30,748 nucleotides of DNA, taken from assembly GCA_900315105.1 (NCBI GenBank), contig OMXX01000044.1, positions 1-30,748 of the forward strand. Direction: 5' to 3'. Below the pieces are notes generated by a model, which saw nothing but the letters and a program-made list of their open reading frames with translations, made no database searches and had not been told where the DNA came from. Within the stretch, counting starts at the first letter, position 1. Each line of letters starts with the position of its first letter. The position numbers and the translations under genes are program-made. This DNA is from an uncultured Prevotellaceae bacterium. GTDB lineage: Bacteria > Bacteroidota > Bacteroidia > Bacteroidales > Bacteroidaceae. Of the stretch, positions 15,348-23,365 are shown piece after piece.

Positions 15348-16439
15348 ATGCCAATGAAAATAGCAATGATTACCGACCACCTTCTTTCGGGTGGAAAGGA
15401 ACGAAGAATGGTGGAACTGATGAAGGTTCTTTCAAAGAATCCGAGGTATCAGTTCCATATTATTTTGCTTGAGGGGAAGGATGAATCTTCTATTGCCTAT
15501 AAAGATATTCTGGAGTGTCCTGTAAAAATTACTTATCTGGGACAGTACAACAGAAGACAGTTGATAGTACAAATCTATAAATTATGTAAGAAAGAACGGT
15601 TTGATATCCTACATCTATGGGCTGCTCTTGTATATGGCTACATTTTAGCACCTGCTCATTATCTTCTTCATATTCCAATTATCTGTTCTTCCATCACTAG
15701 TGCACGAAAACAAGGAGGCGATAAGTTCTGGTTGAATAAGTTTACGTATCATTTCTATGACAAGATTCTTTCCAACTCAATGCAGGCATTTGTTATAAAT
15801 GAAGTGCCTGATGATAAAGCTATATGCATATACAATGGCTTTAATCCTGAGCGTTTGAGAATAAAGACTTCTTCAGAAGAAATACGTAAGCGTTGGAATC
15901 TCAAGACAAAATATATTGTTGCAATGGCTGGTGAGTATTCTCATCGTAAGGATTATCCTCTGTTTGTGCGTGCTGCCAATCGTGTTTTGACGCAAAATCC
16001 TGATGTGACATTCATTGCAATGGGTAGCGGAGAGTCTGCTTCTTATGAGGCATTAATCGAGCCACAGAATAAAGATCGTGTTCTTTTTGTTGGTCGGGTT
16101 ACTGATGTAGAATCTGTATATAATGCAAGTGATGTGGTGGTGCTTGCAACTGCAATCGAAGGAGTGAGCAATGCAATAATGGAAGGTATGGCTATAGGAA
16201 AACCTATAGTTTCAACTAAAGGACCTTATGTGGGTACGGCCGAGGTCGTGGAAGACGGTAAGAGCGGTTTCCTTACTGAGTATCATGATGACAAAGCCTT
16301 TTCTGAGCATATACTTGTTCTCCTTGCTGATGAAGGACTCCGCAAGCAGATGGGAGATCGAGGAAAAAAGATAGTTGCAGAGAAGTTTAGCATCCAGCAG
16401 ATGATAGAGGGATTCTCCAAAGTGTATGATGAGTATTAA
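15348..16439 (+). CDS. Glycosyltransferase family 4
   Basis: I start the gene at ATG 15348 (363 residues; a second ATG follows at 15354); the frame is open upstream to a TTG at 15321 that would overlap wzy by 8 bases. The N-terminal domain opens KIAMITDHLLSGGKERRMVE with the GG loop. The C-terminal donor domain has YIVAMAGEYSHRKDYPLFV near 190, VLFVGRVTDVESVYNASDVV and AIEGVSNAIMEGMAIGKPIV, with E...E spaced as in retaining GT4 enzymes. It is the last gene of the first polysaccharide block; a new promoter begins 84 bp later. Its codon use is less AT-rich than that of the preceding genes. Confidence 0.9.
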   Translation: MPMKIAMITDHLLSGGKERRMVELMKVLSKNPRYQFHIILLEGKDESSIAYKDILECPVKITYLGQYNRRQLIVQIYKLCKKERFDILHLWAALVYGYILAPAHYLLHIPIICSSITSARKQGGDKFWLNKFTYHFYDKILSNSMQAFVINEVPDDKAICIYNGFNPERLRIKTSSEEIRKRWNLKTKYIVAMAGEYSHRKDYPLFVRAANRVLTQNPDVTFIAMGSGESASYEALIEPQNKDRVLFVGRVTDVESVYNASDVVVLATAIEGVSNAIMEGMAIGKPIVSTKGPYVGTAEVVEDGKSGFLTEYHDDKAFSEHILVLLADEGLRKQMGDRGKKIVAEKFSIQQMIEGFSKVYDEY

Positions 16440-16797
16440 GCACATGTTGATATGGGCTTATATCTATGTTAATACATATGCTTCCTGTCTAACTGTAAGA
16501 TTCACGAGTCAGCGGACAACCATTGCGAGAATGGGAAAAAGATAGTAACTTTGCAGTAGCATAGAATATACGAGCATCCTCTGCTCTGCCTTCGTTCATC
16601 CTCCGTTATGGCTCTGCTCTCAAAGCAGAGGGAGAACAGAGAAATAGTCTGTGGACTACGACGGCAATTGCTTGTGTCGACGATGCGAAAACTTCAGTTA
16701 CTAACCTTTATCCCCGCAATCCCTCTCGGCGGTTATGGTATTGAGCAATCAATGCTATATAAAAACATCCCCCTCGGGGGGACAGAAGGGGGGCAAT
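16440..16797 (+). other. Leader of the DUF6266-like gene, with hairpin
   Basis: After the promoter at 16523-16553 there is a leader of about 240 nt. It contains a 7-bp hairpin (CTCTGCT 16612-16618, AGCAGAG 16624-16630), and near the start codon a CCCCC-TC-GGGGGG palindrome (16769-16781) followed by a G run, loosely like family C. A frame of 115 codons at 16608-16955 runs through and into the next gene in another phase and is rejected as a shadow. Confidence 0.5.
16523..16553 (+). promoter_or_regulatory. Promoter of the DUF6266-like gene
   Basis: TTGC at 16523-16526 (read TTGCG) and TAACTTTG at 16546-16553 with a 19-bp spacer match the Bacteroidetes consensus closely. It stands inside the polysaccharide region and gives the downstream gene its own expression. 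Confidence 0.72.
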
Positions 16798-17721
16798 ATG
16801 GCAATTCTCAATGGCATCGCATCAAAGCTGAAAGGCTCGGCAGGCAGCCTTACGTTCCGCCGCTCGGCAGGCAGGACTATCGTTTCGGAGAAGGTGACCG
16901 ACGTCAGGGTGTCACGCACCGAACTGCAGCAGCGACATCGCACCAAGTGGGCTAACGTGGTGCAGATGTATAAGGGCATCCGTCCGCTTATCGACTATGG
17001 TTTCGAGTCAAAACCGCAGGGCGTGAATGACTATAACATGTTCGTTAAGGTGAACATGCAGCAGACTCCCGTCTATCTCACCAAGCAGCAGGTGGCTGGT
17101 GGCGCGTGCGTGGCGGCTCCGTATCAGATTACTCAGGGCTCGCTCCCCGCTATCGTGACAACGGGCACAGGGCAGTCGGTCATGACTGATATCCGTCTTG
17201 CTGGTGCGAGCATCACAAGCAGCACAACCGTGGCGGATTTCGCTCAGGCGGTGGTCAGCAACAACGTTGACTACAAGTACGGCGACCAGATTTCGTTCTT
17301 CATCATCCAGCAGCAGGTGAACGCGGACACGGGCATCCCTTACTGTCAGTTCGCGGCTGTCAAGGTGCTTCTCGACGCAGCTAACGACGCGAATCTCACG
17401 GACGCTGTTGGCGGTTCACACGGCTTCGCTTCTGTTGACGGCAAGCTCGGACACTCGGGCAACGATGGCGACTGCGTGTATTGCTGGGTGCACTCCCGCA
17501 AGTCGTCAAACGGCAAGACGCTCGTCTCTTCACAGACGCTCATCGACGCCAACAGCATCCTCTCTGACTATCAGGGCGATGCAGCCTACACCCTCGCATC
17601 CTCAAGCTACGGACAGAGCATCTCGGCTTTCCTCTCTCCTGACGGCACCGCTACTGGTAGCGCAGGCGATGGTGGCTCAACCCCTTCCGGTGGTGGTGAT
17701 GAAGGTGGCGGCGGACTGTAA
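16798..17721 (+). CDS. DUF6266-like conserved Bacteroidales protein
   Basis: From ATG 16798 (a GGGGGG run and GCAAT precede it) the product has 307 residues; a start at 16735 would add 21 unlike residues. It begins MAILNGIASKLKGSAGSLTF with RRSAGRTIVSEKVTDV after it, then RTELQQRHRTKWANVVQMYK and DYNMFVKVNM, which I recognise as the head of a family of Bacteroidales proteins of unknown role (DUF6266 type). The remainder looks like beta-rich domains, and the last 25 residues are a Gly/Ser/Asp-rich tail (SAGDGGSTPSGGGDEGGGGL). No signal peptide. The gene is markedly GC-richer than all neighbours, has its own promoter and leader, and separates two sugar operons. Function unknown. Confidence 0.75.
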   Translation: MAILNGIASKLKGSAGSLTFRRSAGRTIVSEKVTDVRVSRTELQQRHRTKWANVVQMYKGIRPLIDYGFESKPQGVNDYNMFVKVNMQQTPVYLTKQQVAGGACVAAPYQITQGSLPAIVTTGTGQSVMTDIRLAGASITSSTTVADFAQAVVSNNVDYKYGDQISFFIIQQQVNADTGIPYCQFAAVKVLLDAANDANLTDAVGGSHGFASVDGKLGHSGNDGDCVYCWVHSRKSSNGKTLVSSQTLIDANSILSDYQGDAAYTLASSSYGQSISAFLSPDGTATGSAGDGGSTPSGGGDEGGGGL

Positions 17722-17774
17722 GGAAATGAAAAGTCAAATGACAATCAGAACGAAATTATAAGCAAATAGATTTG

Positions 17775-17806
17775 CCCCTTTTAATGCTGCTGAGGCATTG
17801 AAGGGG
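17775..17806. terminator. Stem-loop after the DUF6266-like gene
   Basis: CCCCTTTTAATGC and GCATTGAAGGGG pair with one bulge, around a loop of about seven bases. It lies 54 bp after the stop codon and 36 bp before the next gene. No T run follows on the plus strand, so it may act as a weak terminator, an RNA end or processing site. Confidence 0.4.
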
Positions 17807-17841
17807 ACTCTCTTATGCTTCCATAGAAATTATATAGTTTT

Positions 17842-18549
17842 ATGAATAGGTATTTTGAGGCTCTTTTTAAAAAACACAAGAAGAAACATCTGCCAAAGGC
17901 CTTGACTGGTACTTGGTTTGATGAATGGATGAGTTATGGTTACGTCACATTTATAACGAGTTTTATGCTTCAAGGTATGTTGTATGCCAATTGGAGGGAT
18001 AATGTTATAAAGATTTTGATTGATGTAGTTATAACTCTTGCTCTTTGGGGTGTTGGGTTGCCTTGGTGGGTAGCTCTGCTGATAGCTCATACTATCAACT
18101 ATTGTATCAATGGTCAGGCAATTTGCGTGTTCTATCATATAAGAGCTGGTAATCTGACTGCTCAGCAGTTTTATGATGGAACTGTGGCTATGAAGGAAAG
18201 ATTGGATAAATGCAAGTATATGGATGCTGCAATAAGCTACGGTTCTCTTTCTACAGGCAAATGGCATCCTTCGTCTGATATTGATATTCGTTTTATACCT
18301 AAGAGGGGCGAATGTAATTTTTGGATGTGTACGCTATGGGCTGTTGGTGAGCGCACAAGGGCATTCTTCAAAGGATATCCGTTGGATATGTATGTGTTCA
18401 CAATGAAGCATTCATATAATGTAATGTCAAAGAATGAAGTGCCTATTGTGTTTAAGGATATTTTGAATGAGGCACCAAGTTATTATAGTACGCTCATGTC
18501 ATTCGATGAGTTTAAGAATATGTTCATTTCTGCACATCTGAATAAATGA
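17842..18549 (+). CDS. Nucleotidyltransferase-fold protein with membrane segments
   Basis: The 235-residue product starts with a basic segment (K-rich, 10-18) and has two hydrophobic stretches (about 34-48 and 57-83). Then comes a nucleotidyltransferase core: YGSLSTGKWHPSSDIDIRF at 133-151, in which G134-S135 and D146-x-D148 match the G-S...DxD motif of the pol-beta-type fold. A third aspartate could be D187 in LDMYVF. Enzymes of this fold move a nucleotide to a protein, sugar or other target. The ATGA overlap with the following GT4 gene and the thymidylate-kinase-like gene after it form a tight trio, so the activity probably serves polysaccharide assembly, but the substrate is unknown. Confidence 0.7.
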   Translation: MNRYFEALFKKHKKKHLPKALTGTWFDEWMSYGYVTFITSFMLQGMLYANWRDNVIKILIDVVITLALWGVGLPWWVALLIAHTINYCINGQAICVFYHIRAGNLTAQQFYDGTVAMKERLDKCKYMDAAISYGSLSTGKWHPSSDIDIRFIPKRGECNFWMCTLWAVGERTRAFFKGYPLDMYVFTMKHSYNVMSKNEVPIVFKDILNEAPSYYSTLMSFDEFKNMFISAHLNK

Positions 18550-19682
18550 AAGTAGCATTACATACGGTAGATTTGTTTCCTGGTCGCGAGCGACTGATGC
18601 CATTCCGTACAGTGTTGGAGGTCGCTAAGGTTATGCGTGAAAATGGCTGGGAGGCTGATGTAATCAATTCAAGCGTGTCAGAAAAGAAAGTTGCTGATTT
18701 CGCTTGGGAGACAGTGCCCGTTGTGCAGTGTCCTCGTGACTTTAGCTTGTTGAGTAAATGGGTGAATGAGCGAGGTTATGATGCATTCTATTTCGCCTGT
18801 ACCATACGTGAGGGATTGAAGAATCTATGTGGATTTGGAGAGATGAAATGCAGAAAGATTGCTTACGTTCCATCTGGGATAGCTCCAAAAGCAAATGCTC
18901 TATGGATGATGCGTATGTATGGTATGTATGCTAAGGCTTGGGTGCTTGAGGCTTTTACGCCCAAATGCCTTATAGGCAAGAAACTTCATAGAGTAGGATT
19001 CACGGATATTATAGGTTTAACAGACTATACAAGAAGGAAGGTTGAGGGTGTCCTGAAAGCACATACAATCTATCCTGGTAAGGATAGCTTTGAGAACATG
19101 GAAAGTGACTTTTCCATGGTGGAGAATAATGGTTTGAAGGGTGAAAAATTCTTTCTTTTTACTGGTGGACCTGCTCCTTCACGTGGAGGGGCTATTATGC
19201 TAAAGGCATTTGATATGTTGGCAGAGAAACAGAAAGATGCAAAGTTGGTGTTCTTAACACGTTGGGATGTTGGCGGTGAGTATGAAGCTCTTTTCCGAGT
19301 ATTAGGAACTTTGAAGCATATAGATCAGATTGTAATATTGAAGGAAAAGTTGTCTGTAGCTCAACTTAAAGCTTATTTTGAAACGGCATATGCTGTGGTA
19401 TTGCCGTTTATATGTATTCCTGCAGAGATTCCTCTTACATATTATGAAGTGATGAGTTGCGGAACGCCTGTTATCAGTTTTCCTAATGCTGGTACTACAG
19501 AGTATTTGGCTAAGGGTATAATGCAGACGAAGGGAGTGGGCAAAAAAGCCTTGGAGAAAGCTCTTTGTGAGTTGTGGAATAAGCCTGAAACCAGAGATAC
19601 GCTTGCGGTTGAAGCAAATAAAATAATGAGTAAACATCCGAACTGGAAGGAAGTAGGTGAGGCTTGGATGAAAATCTTATAG
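18546..19682 (+). CDS. Glycosyltransferase family 4-like
   Basis: The 378-residue GT-B protein overlaps the preceding gene by four bases (ATGA). Its first domain opens MKVALHTVDLFPGRERLMPF, where a nucleotide-like loop replaces the usual GG. The donor domain has FFLFTGGPAPSRGGAIMLKA near 201-220, LVFLTRWDVGGEYE, and PAEIPLTYYEVMSCGTPVIS near 294, with E...E eight residues apart as in GT4. Sequence is rather diverged from common GT4 enzymes. It is coupled with the nucleotidyltransferase-like gene before it and stands 10 bp ahead of the thymidylate-kinase-like gene. Donor and acceptor unknown. Confidence 0.8.
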   Translation: MKVALHTVDLFPGRERLMPFRTVLEVAKVMRENGWEADVINSSVSEKKVADFAWETVPVVQCPRDFSLLSKWVNERGYDAFYFACTIREGLKNLCGFGEMKCRKIAYVPSGIAPKANALWMMRMYGMYAKAWVLEAFTPKCLIGKKLHRVGFTDIIGLTDYTRRKVEGVLKAHTIYPGKDSFENMESDFSMVENNGLKGEKFFLFTGGPAPSRGGAIMLKAFDMLAEKQKDAKLVFLTRWDVGGEYEALFRVLGTLKHIDQIVILKEKLSVAQLKAYFETAYAVVLPFICIPAEIPLTYYEVMSCGTPVISFPNAGTTEYLAKGIMQTKGVGKKALEKALCELWNKPETRDTLAVEANKIMSKHPNWKEVGEAWMKIL

Positions 19683-19692
19683 ATAAATTTTA

Positions 19693-20319
19693 ATGACAAA
19701 ATACATAATTATATCAGGCATTGATGGTAGTGGAAAAACAACAGTAATCAATGCACTTCAGGAGGAACTGGAGAAACAGGGAAAGAGTGTTTCGTATATT
19801 TGGATGCGATATAGTCACTATACAGTGAAGGCTATGAACGCCTTGGCAAGAATACTTGGTATCTCAGTTAAGGTTCATAACGAAATGGGCAATGTATGGG
19901 AACATCGGCTCTATAAGATGCCTTGGTTCTGCAAACTATACGTGCGATGTTCTTATCTTGACAATAAAATTGCTCGTAGGAAGGTGATGGCACTTAAGAC
20001 GGAATACGTAATATGTGACCGTTGGATTAATGATATCCTCATTGATTTGGGAGCTGAGGGTAGGATGATGGATTTGCTGGATTCTGAATGGTATGATAAA
20101 TTCCATAGCATACTGCCCAAAGGAAGTTTTCAGTTTGTGGTAAAGCGTGATCGTCAAGCTGTGCTGGATTGTCGTGTGGAGAATCATGCGAATCCTGATT
20201 TCCCTGCTCGTTTTGAACTCTATCAGAAACTGATGGAGAAACCTGATGTGCATGTTGTGGATAATACTGGTACGATAGAAGAGTCAGTTGAACAGATATT
20301 GAAAGTGATTCAAGACTAA
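19693..20319 (+). CDS. Thymidylate kinase-like P-loop protein
   Basis: The 208-residue product has a Walker A motif GIDGSGKTT at 9-17, a DRW motif (CDRWINDILIDLG, 108-120), and an arginine-rich lid region near 150-175. This is the fold of dTMP kinase, which phosphorylates nucleoside monophosphates. A housekeeping tmk inside a sugar operon would be unusual; divergent relatives in such loci may phosphorylate sugars or lipids. It lies between two GT4 genes, with 10 and 13 bp gaps. The actual substrate cannot be told from sequence alone. Confidence 0.8.
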   Translation: MTKYIIISGIDGSGKTTVINALQEELEKQGKSVSYIWMRYSHYTVKAMNALARILGISVKVHNEMGNVWEHRLYKMPWFCKLYVRCSYLDNKIARRKVMALKTEYVICDRWINDILIDLGAEGRMMDLLDSEWYDKFHSILPKGSFQFVVKRDRQAVLDCRVENHANPDFPARFELYQKLMEKPDVHVVDNTGTIEESVEQILKVIQD

Positions 20320-20332
20320 CGCCCTGCGATTA

Positions 20333-21421
20333 ATGGATTTCGATAACATGAAAATTGTAAAGAAAGACCTATCCAAGAAGGTACTTATGATAGGTGAGTA
20401 CTTCAAGAACAGTGCCCCTGGAGGTATGGCTGCTGTTTTGGCAAGCTATGACCTATACTTTGATGATATGAAATTCATACCAACATGGAAGGCTGGAAGC
20501 ATGTTGACAAAGATTATATATGCTATCTATAGTTATATTGTGTTCGTATGGAAGATGTTGTTTGACAAAGATATTCGAATCATTCATATTCAAGGGGCAG
20601 CTTTTGCCTCTTTTGAGAGAAATATGTTCTTTGTGCATTTGGGGAAGAAGATGGGCAAGAAAGTAATCATGCATATGCATTGTGCTGAATTTGCACCATA
20701 TTATGAGCCTTCAAATCATAAAGAACGTATATTGAACACTATCAATACCTGTGATATGTTTTTTGTTCTTAGCGATCAATGGAGAGATTATTTTGAAAGT
20801 ATCGGTGTCAAGCACGAAATCATTGTGGTATTGAATAATACTATAGCACCTCCAACAAAGATTGTCGTGGAGAAAGATGAAGAGAAGATAAAATTATTAT
20901 ATCTTGGTATTATTGGACAAAGGAAAGGGGTATATGATCTTTTAAAGGTGTTAAGTCAAGACTCTGACTATTATCGGAAGAATATTCAATTACGTATCGG
21001 TGGTAATTGTGAAGAAGAAAAGATAAAAGCTACCATAGCTTCATATGGAATAGGTGATTTCGTGTTTTTTGAGGGATTTGTAAAGGGAGAGAAGAAGATA
21101 AATGATTTGAACTGGGCTGATATATTCATATTGCCATCTTACAATGAAGGTTTGCCGATAGCAATTCTTGAGGCAATGAGTTATGGTATGCCAATTATTT
21201 CAACAGATGTTGGTGGCATACCTGTAGTTGTAAAGACTGATGTGAATGGTAAGTTGATTAAACCAGGAGACTTGACTGCAATAAAAAACAGTCTTGACTA
21301 TTATATTGAAAATCCAAAAGCTGTTGAATTGCATGGTAAAGGGAGCGAAGAGTTGGTAAAGCCTTTCTTGCCTGAGACGGTATTCAATACTCTGATAGAT
21401 TTGTATAATAAATTGTTATAG
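20333..21421 (+). CDS. Glycosyltransferase family 4
   Basis: ATG 20333 gives 362 residues; ATG 20348 (MKIVKKDLSKK) is also possible. The N-terminal domain contains MIGEYFKNSAPGGMAAVLAS with the G-G loop. The donor domain reads IKLLYLGIIGQRKGVYDLLK near 184-203, LRIGGNCEEEKIKATI, then FVFFEGFVKGEKKINDLNWA and YNEGLPIAILEAMSYGMPII with the E...E GT4 signature; SPxN-type SEELVKPFLPETVFN closes it. It is separated by 49 bp from the PssD-type gene. Function: adds one sugar of the repeat unit, specificity unknown. Confidence 0.9.
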   Translation: MDFDNMKIVKKDLSKKVLMIGEYFKNSAPGGMAAVLASYDLYFDDMKFIPTWKAGSMLTKIIYAIYSYIVFVWKMLFDKDIRIIHIQGAAFASFERNMFFVHLGKKMGKKVIMHMHCAEFAPYYEPSNHKERILNTINTCDMFFVLSDQWRDYFESIGVKHEIIVVLNNTIAPPTKIVVEKDEEKIKLLYLGIIGQRKGVYDLLKVLSQDSDYYRKNIQLRIGGNCEEEKIKATIASYGIGDFVFFEGFVKGEKKINDLNWADIFILPSYNEGLPIAILEAMSYGMPIISTDVGGIPVVVKTDVNGKLIKPGDLTAIKNSLDYYIENPKAVELHGKGSEELVKPFLPETVFNTLIDLYNKLL

Positions 21422-21470
21422 AATCTAAAGTCGGATCTTGTTTTTTTACTATTTAGGAGATTTTGACATT

Positions 21471-21938
21471 ATGAAAAGAAAACCTCGAATCTGTATGGCA
21501 TGTTGCCCAGGGGGACATTTTGCAGAATTGCGATTGGCAACAAAGGATATCGTGGAGGATGACTATGACATATATTGGTTGACATTCAAAAGTCCACATT
21601 TAATGAACTTTCTTAATGACAAACGACATCATTATGTCATAAATGTAAATCCAAACAGGAAATGGACATGGGCGATAAATGCGTTTCAAAGTTTATGGTT
21701 CCTGCTTTTGGAACGACCTGATGCTATAATATCAACAGGAAGTGGTATGGCTTATCCAAGTATTTACTTTGGTAAACTATTTTTTCGTGCTAAGGTAATA
21801 TTTATTTGTTCTGCTGCTGATGTGACATCTCCTTCAAGGACTCCCAAGGTTGCATATAAACATTCTGATTTGTTTTGTGTTCAATGGGAAGAGATGAAAA
21901 AAGTTTTTCCTAATGCTAAATATATAGGTGTGTTATGA
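21471..21938 (+). CDS. PssD/Alg14-type glycosyltransferase subunit
   Basis: The ATG at 21471 gives 155 residues; the frame extends back to TTG 21438, which would add 11 odd residues and is not preferred. It opens KPRICMACCPGGHFAELRLA, the glycine-rich loop of Alg14/PssD proteins, with hydrophobic stretches near 65-110 (LWFLLLERPDAIISTGSGMA) and an ISTGSG motif. In this family the protein anchors the catalytic partner PssE/Alg13 at the membrane and binds the acceptor lipid. It overlaps that partner by four bases (ATGA). Members commonly add the second sugar (for example glucuronic acid or galactose) to the lipid-linked primer. Confidence 0.88.
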   Translation: MKRKPRICMACCPGGHFAELRLATKDIVEDDYDIYWLTFKSPHLMNFLNDKRHHYVINVNPNRKWTWAINAFQSLWFLLLERPDAIISTGSGMAYPSIYFGKLFFRAKVIFICSAADVTSPSRTPKVAYKHSDLFCVQWEEMKKVFPNAKYIGVL

Positions 21939-22489
21939 GAATATTGTTTTCGCTTGGAACACATACGCAGGATTTTACGCGTATGGCAATGGCTATTGAA
22001 GAGTATGCTCAAAAACATCCACAACATGAAATGGTTGTACAGACAGGATATACCAATTATGAAATCTGCGGTATTAAAGAACAGTTTAACTTTTGTCCGA
22101 AGGAAAAGATGGCAGAATTAATGGCATGGGCTGATGTCCTTGTCCTGCAAGGAGGATGGGGGGGAATGTGTGAAGCCGTAGATATGGGGAAAAGAACCAT
22201 CGTGATTCCAAGGATAAATGGTCCAGAACATATTCATGATCAAGGCCAAGTCACTCACAAAATGGAAGAGATAGGATGTGTCCTCGGGGTGTATGCTACA
22301 GAGTATGGAGCAGAACTTCCAGAAGATGAATTTAGAAAACATCCTGATGTGTTATCTATTTATGCTCATAAAACATACGAAAAATTAGATAAGGCATTAT
22401 CTATGGTTATGAGTTATGAGTTCAAACCTTTAAGAAGAGGAAATGCTTCGATAGTTGCGGAAACTCTAAAAAGATGGTTTAATGAATAA
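21935..22489 (+). CDS. PssE/Alg13-type glycosyltransferase catalytic subunit (GT28 C-domain)
   Basis: The 184-residue product starts MRILFSLGTHTQDFTRMAMA, then carries a donor-binding segment ADVLVLQGGWGGMCEAVDMG (126-145 approx. by residue count from the start, near 22125-22190), K-R-T-I-V-I-P-R, and HIHDQGQVTHKMEEIG, the usual order of the GT28 C-terminal domain in Alg13/PssE. It is normally paired with the PssD-type partner encoded just before with a four-base overlap, so both halves of the split enzyme are present. Slightly longer than the 160-residue norm because of a C-terminal extension. Confidence 0.88.
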   Translation: MRILFSLGTHTQDFTRMAMAIEEYAQKHPQHEMVVQTGYTNYEICGIKEQFNFCPKEKMAELMAWADVLVLQGGWGGMCEAVDMGKRTIVIPRINGPEHIHDQGQVTHKMEEIGCVLGVYATEYGAELPEDEFRKHPDVLSIYAHKTYEKLDKALSMVMSYEFKPLRRGNASIVAETLKRWFNE

Positions 22490-22544
22490 TTAATAATTTA
22501 ATATACCGTAAAACACTAAGTCAAAGAAGATAAGAGAAAAAATT

Positions 22545-23354
22545 ATGAATATAAAAATTTTAATTGCTACACATCGTCAATATCAAATGCCTTCTGATGA
22601 TATTTACTTGCCTGTAAGAGTTAATAATGCTGCATCAGAGGATGATTTCGGATATCAAGGCGATGATGCAGGTGACAATATTTCTCACAAAAATGCAAAT
22701 TTCTGTGAATTGACGGCTGTATATTGGGGGTGGAAAAACCTGAAGTGCGATTATATCGGATTATCACATTATAGACGCTATTTTTCAGAGTCTGGTAATT
22801 GGTTAAAAAACATTCTAATGAAGGAGCCTTCGGATGATGAAAAATACACTTTAATCTTAACTAAGAAGCAAGCAGAAAAATTGTGTGAGCAGTATGATGT
22901 GATTTTACCTCAACGAAGGAATTATTTTATAGAAACTGTCTGGGATCACTATCGTCATACACATGATATTGCTCATTTGGTACGTACAAGAGCCATTATT
23001 GGAGAGATGTGTAGAGATTACCTTCCTGCTTTTGACAAAGTAATGCATAGAACGTGGTGTCATATGTTCAATATGTTTATTATGAAGAAGTCTGTAGCTG
23101 ATGCATATTGCGAATGGCTTTTCCCTCTTTTGTATAGGTTGGAAGAACGTATTGATACAAAAGGACTGTCTAGTTTTGATGCTCGTTTATATGGGCGTGT
23201 GAGTGAGTTGTTGTTGGATGTATGGATTGAGTCAAATCATCTGGATTACAAGGAGATAGGTTTTGTCCAAATGGGTAAGGAGAATTGGCCAAAGAAAATA
23301 TATGGTTTCTTAATGGCAAAATACTTTGGGAGAAAATATTCACAATCAAGATAA
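22545..23354 (+). CDS. DUF4422 domain protein (probable glycosyltransferase)
   Basis: The 269-residue product shows the DUF4422 pattern: IKILIATHRQYQMPSDDIYL at the start, GYQGDDAGDNISHKNANFCE near 38-57, LTAVYWGWKN, DYIGLSHYRRYFS (H-Y-R-R-Y motif), and a central DVILPQRRNYFIETVWDHYR. A TMHRTWCHMFNMFIMKKSVA-like part (HRTWCHMFNMFIM here) and WLFPLLYRLEERI follow. The family is annotated as capsular polysaccharide glycosyltransferase, reported by context only. It directly precedes the UDP-galactopyranose mutase gene, so a galactofuranosyl transfer is a reasonable inference. Well formed, full length. Confidence 0.85.
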   Translation: MNIKILIATHRQYQMPSDDIYLPVRVNNAASEDDFGYQGDDAGDNISHKNANFCELTAVYWGWKNLKCDYIGLSHYRRYFSESGNWLKNILMKEPSDDEKYTLILTKKQAEKLCEQYDVILPQRRNYFIETVWDHYRHTHDIAHLVRTRAIIGEMCRDYLPAFDKVMHRTWCHMFNMFIMKKSVADAYCEWLFPLLYRLEERIDTKGLSSFDARLYGRVSELLLDVWIESNHLDYKEIGFVQMGKENWPKKIYGFLMAKYFGRKYSQSR

Positions 23355-23365
23355 CTTGTAGAAAA

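Noticed and set aside
17408..17761. Plus-strand frame of 117 codons in the GC-rich gene (also 16608-16955)
   Set aside because: GC-rich DNA leaves few stops; product is Ser/Thr/Ala-rich, without motifs, and out of phase with the recognised protein.
17830..18267. Minus-strand frame of 145 codons
   Set aside because: Antisense to the nucleotidyltransferase-like gene, whose motif and coupling to the next gene support the plus strand.
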